5,215 nucleotides of DNA. Source: Deltaproteobacteria bacterium. GTDB taxonomy: Bacteria; Desulfobacterota; DSM-4660; Desulfatiglandales; B25-G16. Position numbers and translations under genes: made by a program. The stretch is taken from NCBI GenBank assembly GCA_003646935.1, contig QMLW01000187.1, positions 1 through 5,215 on the forward strand, given 5' to 3'. Each line of letters begins with the position of its first letter. The stretch's first letter is position 1. Below are positions 5,112-5,215 of this stretch, in pieces. Under the pieces are notes generated by a model. The model was not told where the DNA came from, ran no database searches, and saw nothing but the letters and a program-made list of their open reading frames with translations.

Positions 5112-5215
5112 TCGGCCTTTGCCCTTGAACACGGGCCTGAAAACCTCGGGCCTTTACAGGCGAACCATCATGCCGCCGCCCGGCTGTACAAAGAGCTCGC
5201 AGAACTGCCCGAGAA
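5112..5215 (+). CDS. coding-looking frame running off the window edge, no start seen
   Basis: The last 34 codons read naturally as protein, including ALEHGPENLGPLQANHHAAA followed by RLYKELAELPE, with well-behaved codon use. The frame is open back to 5010, but the upstream residues are AT-rich and not protein-like, and no ATG, GTG or TTG occurs in frame. ATG 5101 and ATG 5170 lie in another frame with poorer translation. Either a start codon has been lost by mutation or frameshift, or this is chance. I do not recognise a family. Confidence 0.3.

Noticed and set aside
1..5215. CRISPR array, tRNA, rRNA, insertion-sequence ends or integrase sites
   Set aside because: No regularly spaced repeats, no cloverleaf or rRNA motifs, and no transposase or long terminal inverted repeats were seen.

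Overview
The window looks like bacterial chromosome of about 50% GC. My best guess is an anaerobic, Desulfobacterota-like (deltaproteobacterial) lineage. That rests on protein style only: a Cache-type sensor N-terminus, a DUF169 protein, a saccharopine-dehydrogenase-like reductase and a small glycine-tailed RRM protein. No marker gene fixes the taxonomy.

Left third (1-1980): a damaged-looking two-component signalling region. At 108 a response-regulator receiver domain starts with a good ribosome site, but after about 36 residues its frame runs into unrelated sequence. A different frame (221-409) then reads as the C-terminus of another protein. About 440 bases without a convincing gene follow. 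At 850-1839 there is one long intact frame: a membrane anchor and half of an extracytoplasmic Cache-type sensor, joined directly to a complete receiver domain. The second membrane helix, HAMP and kinase are absent, so the receiver is predicted to lie outside the cytoplasm. This is either a deletion fusion (a pseudogene in effect) or an assembly chimera.

Middle (1981-4037): a clear intrinsic terminator is followed at once by an extended -10 promoter and a complete DUF169 gene (2103-2888, +). Convergent to it, with a 27-base gap, is a complete saccharopine-dehydrogenase-family NAD(P)-binding protein (2916-4037, -) with its own candidate promoter.

Right third (4038-5215): a 97-residue RRM RNA-binding protein (4173-4466, -) has a terminator directly after its stop codon, so it is transcribed separately from the reductase. 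Upstream of it are about 490 bases rich in inverted repeats, with a near-perfect CRP-type palindrome at 4609-4624 and a strong sigma-70 promoter at 4956-4984 pointing toward the RRM gene. I infer a long, structured, possibly regulated 5' leader. Antisense to this leader is a weak open frame interrupted by TGA. The window ends in a coding-looking frame with no visible start codon.

I do not see a complete new multi-gene system. The most notable items are the sensor-receiver chimera with impossible topology and the long structured leader with a CRP-like site ahead of the RRM gene.
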